Shown piece after piece: positions 53,648 through 64,000 of a stretch of 64,000 nt of DNA. The position numbers were made by a program, and so were the translations under genes. Position 1 is the first letter of the stretch; the number at the start of each line of letters is the position of its first letter. The stretch is from Pelagibacteraceae bacterium AG-333-C14. GTDB taxonomy: Bacteria > Pseudomonadota > Alphaproteobacteria > Pelagibacterales > AG-422-B15. Below the pieces are notes generated by a model. The model was not told the DNA's origin and made no database searches. It saw only the letters and a program-made list of their open reading frames with translations. The stretch covers positions 143,105-207,104 of the forward strand of contig QBZD01000001.1 in NCBI GenBank assembly GCA_003282485.1. The letters are read 5' to 3'.

Positions 53648-54820
53648 TTACCTTTCAACGCATAAAGCGACACCCATGCCGCCGCCAATACATAGTGTTG
53701 CAAGGCCTTTTTTTGCGTCTTGTCTCTTCATTTGATTTAATAACGTCACTAGAATTCTAGCTCCAGAGGCACCTATTGGATGACCAATTGCAATAGCTCC
53801 ACCATTTACATTAACTTTAGAAGTATCCCAGCCCATTTCTTTATTTACTGCGCATGATTGGGCAGCAAAAGCTTCATTAGACTCAATCAAATCTAAGTCG
53901 CCAACATTCCATCCAGCTTTTTCTAATGCTTTTTTGCTCGCTGGTATTGGACCAGTACCCATTATTGAAGGATCAACTCCAGCACTTGCCCATGAAACAA
54001 TACGTGCGATAGGTTCTATATTTTTTTTCTTAACTTCATCTCCAGACATAACAGTCATTGCTGCAGCACCATCGTTAATTCCACTAGCATTGGCCGCTGT
54101 TACAGTACCTTCTTTTGAAAAGGCTGGTCTTAGAGTCGCAATTTTCTCTAACTGTACATTATCTTTTATGTATTCATCGTTATCAAAGACAACAGTTTCT
54201 TTTCTTGATTTTATTTCAACTCCAACAATTTCATCTTTAAATATACCATCAGATTTTGCCTTGCTTGCTCTCTTCTGAGATTCAACGGCAAATTCGTCTT
54301 GTTGATCACGAGTTATTTGCCATTGCTGAGCAACATTCTCAGCTGTTGTACCCATATGATAACCATTGAAAGCATCCCAGAGACCGTCTTTAATCATTGA
54401 ATCCACCATTTGGTTATCTCCCATTTTTGTTCCATTTCTTAAATGAGAACAATGAGGAGATTGACTCATAGACTCCTGGCCGCCAGCAACAATAATATTT
54501 GCATCATTGTTCATGATGGCTTGATACGATAAAGCTACGCTTCTTAGTCCTGATCCACAAACTTGATTTACAAGCCATGCTGGTGTTTCTTTTTTTAAAC
54601 CTGCATTTATTGCTGCTTGCCTTGCTGGATTCTGACCAGTCGCAGCGGTTAATACTTGACCTAGTATAACTTCCTCCACTTCAGAAGCCTCGACGTTAGA
54701 CCTAGCAATAGCTTCCTTAATTACAATTTTGCCCAAGTCATGAGCAGGCATGTTTGCTAATGATCCATTAAAAGAACCGACAGCTGTTCTAACAGCAGAT
54801 GTGATAAAAACTTCATTCAT
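53648..54820 (-). CDS. phaA: Acetyl-CoA C-acetyltransferase (biosynthetic thiolase)
   Basis: Condenses two acetyl-CoA to acetoacetyl-CoA, the first step both of PHB synthesis and of the ethylmalonyl-CoA pathway. Active cysteine in VNQVCGSGLRSVAL, NEAFAAQS, histidine in NGGAIAIGHPIGASGARI and second cysteine in LCIGGGMGVALC. 390 residues is normal. Follows gpmA by 12 nt and precedes phaB on the same strand. Confidence 0.95.
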   Translation of the reverse strand: MNEVFITSAVRTAVGSFNGSLANMPAHDLGKIVIKEAIARSNVEASEVEEVILGQVLTAATGQNPARQAAINAGLKKETPAWLVNQVCGSGLRSVALSYQAIMNNDANIIVAGGQESMSQSPHCSHLRNGTKMGDNQMVDSMIKDGLWDAFNGYHMGTTAENVAQQWQITRDQQDEFAVESQKRASKAKSDGIFKDEIVGVEIKSRKETVVFDNDEYIKDNVQLEKIATLRPAFSKEGTVTAANASGINDGAAAMTVMSGDEVKKKNIEPIARIVSWASAGVDPSIMGTGPIPASKKALEKAGWNVGDLDLIESNEAFAAQSCAVNKEMGWDTSKVNVNGGAIAIGHPIGASGARILVTLLNQMKRQDAKKGLATLCIGGGMGVALCVER

Positions 54821-54832
54821 AAATATACCTCT

Positions 54833-55552
54833 TTAAGCGCCAATATCTGGCAAATTTTCTGATCTGAGGGCATCAAGATAACTTGCCGACTGTATTTTGC
54901 AACTATTATTTAAGGTTATCATTAGTGGGTTTCCTGTAGGAATTTCTAGGTTCACTATATCTTTGTCTGAAACAGAAAAAAGATATTTGCAAAGAGCACG
55001 CAAGCTGTTTCCATGTGCTGAAATAATAGTAGTATTTTTTAGTACTATTGGCTTTATGTTATTCTCCCAGTATGGGATTACTCTTTCATAAGTATCTGCT
55101 AAACATTCTGTTAAAGGCAAATTTGTAATTCCCTTGTATAAAGAATCAAGTTTCGGGTTCATCTCACTATCAGTATTTAACGCTGGTGGAGGAGTATTAT
55201 ATCCCCTGCGCCATTTCAGAAATTGCTCTTCTCCATACTTCTCTTTAACTTCATTTTTATTTAAACCTTGAAGAGCACCATAGTGCCTTTCATTTAATTC
55301 CCATGCATAATTCACTTCAATATCATGTAATTTTAAATTATTTAGTATTATGTTTAGTGTTTCTTGAGCTCTCTTTAAGTATGAAGTAAATGCTACTGTA
55401 GGATGAAGATTTACTTTTGAAATTAACTGAGCAGCCTTTAATGCTTCACTTGTTCCTTCAGAGTCTAAATCAACATCAACCCAGCCAGTAAATATATTTT
55501 TTTTATTCCAAACACTTTTACCGTGCCTGATTAGTATTAACTGATTAGACAC
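54833..55552 (-). CDS. gpmA: Phosphoglycerate mutase (2,3-BPG-dependent)
   Basis: Interconverts 3- and 2-phosphoglycerate. Catalytic phospho-histidine in LIRHGKSVWNKKN, FTGWVDVDLDSEG, ELNERHYGALQGLNK, WRRGYNTPPPAL and ISAHGNSLRAL mark the cofactor-dependent class; 239 residues is slightly short of the 247-250 typical length. GTG start sharing one base with the serA stop (TAGTG). It sits inside a serine/acetyl-CoA gene run, fitting a 3-phosphoglycerate branch point. Confidence 0.94.
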   Translation of the reverse strand: MSNQLILIRHGKSVWNKKNIFTGWVDVDLDSEGTSEALKAAQLISKVNLHPTVAFTSYLKRAQETLNIILNNLKLHDIEVNYAWELNERHYGALQGLNKNEVKEKYGEEQFLKWRRGYNTPPPALNTDSEMNPKLDSLYKGITNLPLTECLADTYERVIPYWENNIKPIVLKNTTIISAHGNSLRALCKYLFSVSDKDIVNLEIPTGNPLMITLNNSCKIQSASYLDALRSENLPDIGA

Positions 55553-56493
55553 TAAGAATTAACTTGATTAACAATTTTGTTGTTGAGGAGATAATCAGCT
55601 ATTTGTTCTGCTATCTGTACTGCAACTTTTTCTTGAGCTTCAGCTGTGCTTGCACCAATATGTGGCGTCATTACAACATTCTGCATTCCACTAAAAATAC
55701 TATCTGTTTGCGGCTCAGTTTCATAAACATCACAACCATATCCAGCTAGGTTTTCCGCATCTAAGGCTAATTTGAGGTCATGCTCATTTACAATGCCTCC
55801 TCTTGCACAATTAATAATAATTGCAGTTTTTTTCATTTTAGTAATTGACTGACTATTGACCATATATTTTGATTTATCTGATAATTTGTTGTGAAAAGTA
55901 ATGATGTCTGATTTTGCAATTAATTCATCAAAAGAAAGATTACTTAAACCATATTTACTTTCGTCACTAGATGAAAGTGAAGAACTATTTACAACAACAT
56001 TCATGCCATAAGCTTTTGAAATTTCACAAATCTTCTTTCCTATATTTCCAAATCCCACGATACCAATTGTCTTTCCTAACATTTCAGAGCCAATAAATTT
56101 CTTTTTTTCCCATTTTTTATTGTGCATTGATTGATTGGCATTTGTTATATTTCTCATTAATGCATGAATTATAGAAAATGTGAGCTCAGCAGTGGCTTGT
56201 ACATTTCCAAGTGGAGTGTTCATTACCACTATATTTTTCTTTGATGCTGCCTCAAGGTCAACGTTATCAACGCCAACTCCTGGTCGCCCAATTACTTTTA
56301 AATTTTGAGCATTTTCAATAATTTTTTCAGTGACTGTGACAGCTGATCTTATTACAAGACCTGAGTAATTTCCAATTTCAGCACAAATTTCGTCTTCACT
56401 CAATCCGACCTTTTGATCATATTCTATTTTATATTTATCAAAAACTCCAAATACAGCATTAGATACATTATCTGCAATTAGTACTTTATTCAT
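55552..56493 (-). CDS. serA: D-3-phosphoglycerate dehydrogenase, short form
   Basis: Oxidises 3-phosphoglycerate to 3-phosphohydroxypyruvate, the first step of serine synthesis. D-isomer dehydrogenase fold: VIGRPGVGVDNVDLEAA, NAD motif TIGIVGFGNIGKKICEI, IINCARGGIVNEHDL and the catalytic His in VVMTPHIGASTAEAQ. Only 313 residues; the C-terminal regulatory ASB/ACT domains of common SerA (about 525 residues) are absent, so serine feedback is probably lost. The frame extends to 56529, but ATG 56493 gives the ATGA overlap with serC and a family-like start (MNKVLIADNVS). Confidence 0.9.
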   Translation of the reverse strand: MNKVLIADNVSNAVFGVFDKYKIEYDQKVGLSEDEICAEIGNYSGLVIRSAVTVTEKIIENAQNLKVIGRPGVGVDNVDLEAASKKNIVVMNTPLGNVQATAELTFSIIHALMRNITNANQSMHNKKWEKKKFIGSEMLGKTIGIVGFGNIGKKICEISKAYGMNVVVNSSSLSSSDESKYGLSNLSFDELIAKSDIITFHNKLSDKSKYMVNSQSITKMKKTAIIINCARGGIVNEHDLKLALDAENLAGYGCDVYETEPQTDSIFSGMQNVVMTPHIGASTAEAQEKVAVQIAEQIADYLLNNKIVNQVNS

Positions 56494-57650
56494 TTTTGGA
56501 AGTTTGATTTTGTAGATGAATACGCCCAATCAATCCATGGGAGAACTAACTCAACATTTTTATTTTCAACCGTAGAGCCTCCCCAAATTCTAATTCCTGG
56601 TGGCGCTGTTTTGTATGAGTTTAAATCGTAACCAGCTTCGTTAGTTTCTAATTGGGAGCATACTTCAGCCATAAACTTTTTCTGATCATCACTATTCAAA
56701 GATTTAAACCACTCATCTTTTGGTATGATACATATGGATGTACAAGACCTTGTTTCTGGATCCTTTGCCAAAAATTCAAAATTTTCACTTGTTTCAATCC
56801 AATCACTTACTATTTTTAAATTATTTTCAGATATTTCTATTAATTTTGAAATTCCACCAACTTCATTTGACCAATTAAGAGAATTTAAAACGTCCTCTAC
56901 ACTTATCATTGAGGGAGTATTAATTGTGGCTCCAGAAAAAATTCCAGATATTAATTTTTGATTTTGCGCTAATCTAAATACTTTTGGAACGGGCCATGGT
57001 GGCGTATAGCTTTCGAGTCGCTCTACAGCTCTAGGTGATAGAATTAGCATTCCATGAGCTGCTTCACTGCCTAAAACTTTTTGCCATGAATATGTAACTA
57101 CATCAAGTTTTGGCCAATCCATTTCCATTGAAAAAACCGCAGAGGTGGCATCACAAATAGTTAATCCCTTGCGATCATCACTTATCCAATCAGTATTTTT
57201 AATTCTTACTCCTGCAGTAGTTCCATTCCATGTAAATACTATATCATTATCCGGGTTACTCTTAGAAAAGTCCGGTATATCTCCATAATCAGCTTTAACT
57301 AGAATTTTATTATCAAGGGGCAGTTGTTCACCCGCATCAATATTCCAGTCATGTCCAAAATTTTCCCAAGAATACACCTCAACACCTCTCTGGCCCAGCA
57401 TGCACCACATAGCCATCTCCACTGCACCTGTATCTGAAGCAGGTACAATTCCTATTAAGTAGTCATCAGGTATTTGAAGTATTTCTCTCGACTTGTTAAT
57501 AACCTCTTGTAATTTTTTAACCGCTGCGCCAGAACGATGTGATCTTGACAACGCCGCATCTTTTAACTTGTCTAATGACCATCCTGGAGGCTTTGCACAT
57601 GGTCCAGATGAAAAGTAAGGGTAATGTGGTTTTGATGTTGGTTTTTCCAT
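56490..57650 (-). CDS. serC: Phosphoserine aminotransferase (alphaproteobacterial type)
   Basis: PLP enzyme making 3-phosphoserine. It is the alphaproteobacterial/archaeal-like subgroup: YPYFSSGPCAKPPGW, LSRSHRSGAAVKKLQEVI, VPASDTGAVEMAMWCMLG, PLP lysine in TYSWQKVLGSEAAHGML and GIRIWGGSTVENKNV. 386 residues is normal. It overlaps serA by 4 nt and begins 1 nt after the DUF1015 gene. Confidence 0.94.
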   Translation of the reverse strand: MEKPTSKPHYPYFSSGPCAKPPGWSLDKLKDAALSRSHRSGAAVKKLQEVINKSREILQIPDDYLIGIVPASDTGAVEMAMWCMLGQRGVEVYSWENFGHDWNIDAGEQLPLDNKILVKADYGDIPDFSKSNPDNDIVFTWNGTTAGVRIKNTDWISDDRKGLTICDATSAVFSMEMDWPKLDVVTYSWQKVLGSEAAHGMLILSPRAVERLESYTPPWPVPKVFRLAQNQKLISGIFSGATINTPSMISVEDVLNSLNWSNEVGGISKLIEISENNLKIVSDWIETSENFEFLAKDPETRSCTSICIIPKDEWFKSLNSDDQKKFMAEVCSQLETNEAGYDLNSYKTAPPGIRIWGGSTVENKNVELVLPWIDWAYSSTKSNFQK

Positions 57651-57651
57651 T

Positions 57652-58866
57652 TTATATATCCATTAATAAATTTACCAAGCCGTCTGCAGGCTTAGGGTCA
57701 AAGTAAGTAGATTTTTTAGGTACTATCTTACCTCTATCTGCTATGGACATTATCTTTTTCATCGGCATTGGGCAAATGAAAAATCCAATATCAGCTCTTC
57801 TTGAATCTACCTCTTTCATTAATTTTTTGTGGACGCTGAGTCCAGGTAGATTAATAACAGAGAGAAGGGAGTTGTTCTGTTTTTTATTAGCGATATTTTT
57901 TATAATTATTTTTTCAACTATATCTACATCAGTTTCATATTTTGAATATATTTTAGGATTTGATCTAAGCGAAGCGCTATACCAAAATTTATTCAAATAT
58001 ATCATCAGGTCACCAGGTTCAATAGGATTTTGAAACCTAGATTTTTTTGAGACTATGAATTTTCTACTTAATGTTTCTATAAATTTTTTTGAATTAAATT
58101 TATCGAACTTTGCTAATCGATGAAAACTTAGAATATTTACTGACTGCTCATCAAAAATTGCTGTTAAAAGATTTATTTTCTTTTTTTTCCTCGAGCCACT
58201 ATTTATTTTTTTGTCAAGGCTTTCAATTGCAGTGAATCGATGGTGCCCATCAGCAATATAATATTTTTTAATACTAGATAATTTTTTTGCTATTAACTTA
58301 ATGTCTTTAGTATTATCAACTTTCCATAATGAGCGAGTTGTGCCTCCAGCAGACTTAAATTTGTAAAGTGGCTTTTTAATTTTATATTTTGAAAAAATCA
58401 AATTCATATTAATTTTATCTTTGTATGAAAGATAAACGGGGCCAATTTGCATCTTAGTATGCTCTATTGTTTCTAGTATAGAATTTGAACGTGCCTTATA
58501 AATTGCTTCATGTTTTAAAATTCTTTTATTTCTTCTATCAAATTCAATTGAAGCTACTATACCGAACTGACTTTTATTATATTTATTTAGACAATATACG
58601 TAGAAAGATTCACTTTTTTCCTGAACAATGATTTTATTTTTAATCATTGCATCCAAATGATCATAAGCATGCTTTTTAGAATTTTTCCTAGATATATTCG
58701 GATAAAATGCTTTGGGACTTACAACGTTAAGGAAATTATACTCAGATTGGTTTAATATTTTTTTTAGTTGTTTATCTGTTAGATTATCAAATGTTGGCAA
58801 GACCACCTCTTCCACACGTCGCTTCAATGGCCTGTACGCCTTAAATGGTTTTACCAAAAATGCCAT
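57652..58866 (-). CDS. DUF1015-family protein
   Basis: 404 residues of the DUF1015 family, often found next to serA/serC in bacteria. Recognised by FKAYRPLK near the start, LNVVSPKAFYP, the ADGHHRFTAIESL motif and the closing VPKKSTYFDPKPADGLV. Biochemical role unknown; gene linkage suggests a link to serine or glycolytic metabolism. First gene of the run DUF1015-serC-serA-gpmA-phaA-phaB, so the promoter should lie in the 163 bp before it, shared divergently with rplU. Confidence 0.87.
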   Translation of the reverse strand: MAFLVKPFKAYRPLKRRVEEVVLPTFDNLTDKQLKKILNQSEYNFLNVVSPKAFYPNISRKNSKKHAYDHLDAMIKNKIIVQEKSESFYVYCLNKYNKSQFGIVASIEFDRRNKRILKHEAIYKARSNSILETIEHTKMQIGPVYLSYKDKINMNLIFSKYKIKKPLYKFKSAGGTTRSLWKVDNTKDIKLIAKKLSSIKKYYIADGHHRFTAIESLDKKINSGSRKKKKINLLTAIFDEQSVNILSFHRLAKFDKFNSKKFIETLSRKFIVSKKSRFQNPIEPGDLMIYLNKFWYSASLRSNPKIYSKYETDVDIVEKIIIKNIANKKQNNSLLSVINLPGLSVHKKLMKEVDSRRADIGFFICPMPMKKIMSIADRGKIVPKKSTYFDPKPADGLVNLLMDI

Positions 58867-58967
58867 AATCGGATAAATTAATTAAAATAGAACTAGCAAG
58901 ATATATATACGTATATTTTATGCTTAAAAACCATTGATTTTAAGTTTTTTTAACAGAATTATGGCTA

Positions 58968-58995
58968 TTGACAGCTGAAAAGTGGGGTATATATT
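58968..58995 (+). promoter_or_regulatory. Promoter of rplU-rpmA-obgE
   Basis: Perfect -35 TTGACA (58968-58973), 16-nt spacer, -10 TATATT (58990-58995). A start near 59002 leaves a leader of about 28 nt before the rplU ATG. This is the most consensus-like plus-strand promoter in the window, as expected for a ribosomal protein operon. Confidence 0.75.
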
Positions 58996-59029
58996 CAGCC
59001 AGACTTAAAAAATCAAAATCAAGATTATT

Positions 59030-59464
59030 ATGTTTGCAATTATCTCAACTGGTGGGAAACAATATAAAGTAAGCCAGGACACCATTCTAACAGTTAACAA
59101 GCTTGAAGGTAAAGACGGTGACAAAATAACAATAGATGACGTTTTGTTTGCTTGTGACGGCGACAAGTTTTCTATTGGCTCTCCTCAAATTGACGGAGCC
59201 AAAATTAATGCTGAGATAGTAAAGCAAGACCGAGATAGAAAAATATTGGTTTTTAAGAAGAAGAGAAGAAAAAATTATAGAAGACTTAATGGACATAGGC
59301 AGGATATTACTTTCTTAAAAGTTAATTCATTAGATATTCCTGGGTTTGCTGCAGAAAAAGCAGCCAAGAAAGTTTCTGCAAAAGAGGAAACTAAAAGCGA
59401 AGACGTTGCTGTGAAAAAAAAGGCAGTAGCAAAGAAAAAGACAACAAAGAAAAAGGGTGAATAA
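59030..59464 (+). CDS. rplU: 50S ribosomal protein L21 with lysine-rich C-terminal tail
   Basis: L21 core (1-102): [35 protein letters not shown] and [19 protein letters not shown]. Beyond the usual 103 residues is a tail of about 40 residues rich in lysine, alanine and glutamate ([15 protein letters not shown] at the end). Such tails occur on L21 of some alphaproteobacteria. It precedes rpmA by 2 nt, the universal rplU-rpmA order. Confidence 0.95.
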   Translation: MFAIISTGGKQYKVSQDTILTVNKLEGKDGDKITIDDVLFACDGDKFSIGSPQIDGAKINAEIVKQDRDRKILVFKKKRRKNYRRLNGHRQDITFLKVNSLDIPGFAAEKAAKKVSAKEETKSEDVAVKKKAVAKKKTTKKKGE

Positions 59465-59466
59465 GA

Positions 59467-59724
59467 ATGGCTACTAAAAAAGCTGGTGGTTCGTCGAGAA
59501 ATGGAAGAGATTCTGCAGGCCGAAGATTAGGAATCAAGAAGTATGGTGGTGAACAGGTTATACCTGGCAATATTATAGCGAGACAAAGAGGCACTAAATG
59601 GCACCCAGGTGATAATGTTGGCTTGGGTAAAGATCATACAATTTTTTCACTTGTTGATGGAATAGTGAGATTTGGAAAAAAGAAAAATGGCAGAACATTC
59701 ATTTCTGTTGATCCCAAAAAATAA
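59467..59724 (+). CDS. rpmA: 50S ribosomal protein L27
   Basis: 85-residue L27, located near the peptidyl transferase centre. [38 protein letters not shown] and [16 protein letters not shown] are canonical. No N-terminal leader needing processing is present. A weak A/T-only hairpin follows (59723-59742) before obgE. Confidence 0.96.
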   Translation: MATKKAGGSSRNGRDSAGRRLGIKKYGGEQVIPGNIIARQRGTKWHPGDNVGLGKDHTIFSLVDGIVRFGKKKNGRTFISVDPKK

Positions 59725-61843
<2,119 letters not shown>

Positions 61844-61847
<4 letters not shown>

Positions 61848-63100
61848 AAATTGAAAATGAATTAGATATTTTAGGTAAAGAAAGCGTTATTGCCTCTCAA
61901 GAAATCAAATCTTTAGGCAAGAAAGAAAAGAATGAACTTTTAAATGCAATCATAGAAACACTTAAAAATGATAAAGATCAAATTTTAGAAGCTAATAAAT
62001 TAGATATAGAAGTATCTCAAGATAAATTGTCTAACGCAATGCTTGACCGCTTGATGCTGGATGATGAAAGGTTTGAAAGTATTATTGAATCAGTAAAAAA
62101 TGTAATTACTCTAGAGGACCCCACTGGCAATATTTTATTTACTAATGAAAGACCGAACGGAATGATTGTTGAAAGAGTATCTGTCCCTCTTGGAGTAATT
62201 GGAATTATATATGAAAGCAGACCAAATGTAACAATTGATGCTACTGTATTGTGCCTTAAAGCAGGAAACAGTGTAATACTCAGAGGTGGGTCTGAGTGTT
62301 TCAATACAAATACAGCCATGGTCAATTCAATGCAAAAAGCTATTCAATCAAAATCTGTGAGTAAAAATATAGTTCAGTATGTAAATACAACCGACAGAGT
62401 TGCAGTAGATTACATGCTGTCCAAAATGGAAAAATATATTGATGTAATAGTTCCTCGAGGAGGCAAAGGTCTTGTTAAGAAAGTTCAGGATACTGCAAAA
62501 ATTCCAGTTATTGGTCACCTTGATGGCATATGTCATCTTTATGTTGATGAAACATCGGATCCTGATCTTGCAAGTAAAATTGTAGAAAATGCAAAATTAA
62601 GAAGGACTGGTATTTGCGGTGCTGCTGAAACAGTTCTTATAGATGAAAAGTGTATTGATAGTCATTTAGGTAAAATAATAGAAACTCTCATTAAAGGTGG
62701 TTGCGAAGTTAGAGGTGATAGCATATGTATGAAATTTTCCGATAAAGTGAATGCAGCAAATGAAATTGATTGGGAAACTGAGTATCTTGATGCAATTATA
62801 TCAATTAAAATTGTTAAGGATGTTGATGAAGCAATTGATCATATAGCTAAATATGGATCGGGGCATACCGAAAGTATTATTTCTGAAAATAAAAATAATG
62901 TTGAAAAATTTTTAAATTCAGTAGGCAGTGCAATTGTGATGCATAATGCATCTACTCAGTTTGCTGATGGTGGAGAATTTGGGCTTGGTGCAGAAATTGG
63001 AATAGCAACAGGCAAGCTACATGCAAGAGGTCCTGTGGGTCTTGAAGGTTTGACAACCTACAAATATATTGTTCGTGGAAGTGGGCAGGTAAGACCATAA
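61844..63100 (+). CDS. proA: Gamma-glutamyl phosphate reductase
   Basis: Second step of proline synthesis; aldehyde-dehydrogenase fold, 418 residues. VPLGVIGIIYESRPNVTIDA, LKAGNSVILRGGSE, VPRGGKGLVKKVQ, catalytic cysteine in RRTGICGAAETVLI and FGLGAEIGIATGKLHARGPV are family blocks. Coupled to proB by a 4-nt overlap; nadD starts at the next base. Confidence 0.96.
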
Positions 63101-63661
63101 ATGAAGATAGGAATTCTAGGAAGCTCATTCAATCCTCCACACAAAGGTCATTTAGAAATATCAAATCGAGCACTGACGACTTTTAGTTTGAATGAAGTTT
63201 GGTGGCTGATAACCAAAGTTAATCCATTAAAAAACTCTTCTGATTATATTCCGTTGAATGAGCGAAAAAATAAAATTGATGAAATCACTGAAAATAAGAA
63301 TATTAAATTCAAATATTATGAAGAAGAAACAAATTCTAACTACCTTATAGATAATCTAAAATATATAAAAGAAAAATTTTCAAAAGATACTTTCATTTTT
63401 CTTATGGGAAGCGACTCACTTAATGAGATGCATGAATGGAAAGAATACGAGAGTATATTTAGGCAAATACCTATTGCAGTATTCAATCGACAAGATAGTG
63501 AATATCAATCATTAAACTCAAAAGCAGCCAAAGCATTTGAAAAATACCGTATAGATGATCTATCAAAGAGCTCAATATTTAAGGAAGGTCCCAGCTGGAC
63601 ATTTATTCAAGATTTTGATGAAAATATATCTTCTACAGAAATAAGGTCTAAAATTGACTAA
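63101..63661 (+). CDS. nadD: Nicotinate-nucleotide adenylyltransferase
   Basis: Adenylylates nicotinate mononucleotide in NAD synthesis. Nucleotidyltransferase motif GSSFNPPHKGHLEIS (T/HxGH type), LMGSDSLNEMHEWKEYESI and the closing ISSTEIRSKI. 186 residues is normal. proA-nadD-rsfS is a frequent alphaproteobacterial order. Confidence 0.94.
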   Translation: MKIGILGSSFNPPHKGHLEISNRALTTFSLNEVWWLITKVNPLKNSSDYIPLNERKNKIDEITENKNIKFKYYEEETNSNYLIDNLKYIKEKFSKDTFIFLMGSDSLNEMHEWKEYESIFRQIPIAVFNRQDSEYQSLNSKAAKAFEKYRIDDLSKSSIFKEGPSWTFIQDFDENISSTEIRSKID

Positions 63662-63977
63662 TATCCTTGAAAATATCCTGACAGAATTGGAGGACAGCAA
63701 AGCTTCAGATATAGTTTCAATTAATATTTCAAAAAAAACATCGCTAGCTGATTATCTAGTATTTGCAACGGGGACCTCCAATCGACACATCAATTCTATT
63801 TCACAGTCAGTACATAAAAAGTTAAAGAAATTAAATATCAAAACCCCTTCTATTGAGGGAAGTAATGATAGTGGATGGATCGTTATTGATAGTGGAGATG
63901 TAATAGTGCATTTATTTAAAGATGAGATTAGGAAGTTTTACAACCTTGAAAATATGTGGTCAACCGAAATAGAATAA
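63654..63977 (+). CDS. rsfS: Ribosome silencing factor RsfS
   Basis: 107-residue RsfS/Iojap protein that binds L14 and blocks subunit joining in starvation. LEDSKASDIVSINISKKTS, ADYLVFATGTSNRHINSIS, SNDSGWIVIDSGDVIVHLF and FYNLENMW are the family pattern. It starts at TTG 63654, 8 nt inside nadD; no ATG lies earlier than the conserved region. Confidence 0.92.
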   Translation: MTNILENILTELEDSKASDIVSINISKKTSLADYLVFATGTSNRHINSISQSVHKKLKKLNIKTPSIEGSNDSGWIVIDSGDVIVHLFKDEIRKFYNLENMWSTEIE

Positions 63978-63990
63978 TAGATTTAATATC

Positions 63991-64000
63991 ATGGACATTG
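63991..64000 (+). CDS. Possible start of the next gene (rlmH position)
   Basis: ATGGACATTG at the window edge, 13 nt after rsfS. In alphaproteobacteria rlmH (23S rRNA pseudouridine methyltransferase) usually follows rsfS, so this may be its start codon. Three codons are too few to confirm. Confidence 0.3.

Noticed and set aside
56494-56529. Extended serA start at 56529
   Set aside because: ATG 56493 gives a 4-nt ATGA overlap with serC and a family-like N-terminus.

Overview
The window is a contiguous piece of a chromosome from an AT-rich (by eye close to 30% G+C, not computed), strongly streamlined alphaproteobacterium, probably marine and aerobic. The lineage call rests on gene content and order typical of that class: aerobic cobaltochelatase-type cobST, an MJ0042 zinc-ribbon membrane protein, the HIG1-pduO-etfB-etfA block, tlpA/argH/lipoprotein/lysA, DUF2125, metX-metW, alpha-type serC, coq7, and a SAM-II riboswitch. 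A lineage such as SAR116, HIMB59/AEGEAN-169 or another low-GC group fits, but I cannot place it more closely. No insertion sequence, prophage, CRISPR array, rRNA operon or plasmid signature is visible. About 71 protein genes and two tRNAs (Arg-CCT, Leu-CAA) are recognisable.

Layout. 1-7 kb: 3' part of secA, then on the minus strand accA (with an unusual membrane tail), mcl1, xerD and a large secreted protein of unknown function. 7-13.5 kb: aroK-aroB-CNNM/CorC-like, bolA, a J-domain protein, cobS-cobT. 13.5-19.3 kb: rpmB, meaB-mcm, TerB-fdxA-carD, an unlisted 40-residue lysine-rich protein with two terminators, and tRNA-Arg. 19.3-32 kb: csaA, rpoH, a FAD oxidoreductase-GNAT pair, thioesterase, ispH, an RND/LolA-like/beta-barrel envelope cassette, an acyl-CoA synthetase, pabC-pabB and tRNA-Leu. 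32-42.5 kb: DedA-dsbB-coq7, HNH, esterase-ecm, and ccr-mcd-HIG1-pduO-etfB-etfA. 42.5-50.2 kb: tlpA, argH-lipoprotein-lysA, zinc ribbon, YdcF-plsC-DUF2125, tyrA-hisC. 50.2-64 kb: SAM-II riboswitch-metX-metW-gloB, the minus-strand run DUF1015-serC-serA-gpmA-phaA-phaB, and rplU-rpmA-obgE-proB-proA-nadD-rsfS.

The central metabolic theme is the ethylmalonyl-CoA pathway for acetyl-CoA assimilation. The window carries the entry steps (phaA, phaB), the signature enzymes (ccr, ecm, mcd), the lyase (mcl1), the methylmalonyl-CoA exit (mcm with its chaperone meaB), the adenosylcobalamin-forming enzyme (pduO) and the electron acceptor (etfAB). Crotonase, epimerase, mesaconyl-CoA hydratase, malyl-CoA thioesterase and propionyl-CoA carboxylase are not in this window. 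The genes are split over four loci.

The features most worth a second look are: the apparent transcriptional expression platform behind the SAM-II riboswitch; the lysine-rich micro-protein next to a CarD that itself has a lysine-repeat tail; the C-terminal membrane segment on AccA; pabB starting 10 nt after a tRNA; and near-universal overlap of convergent genes at their stop codons.
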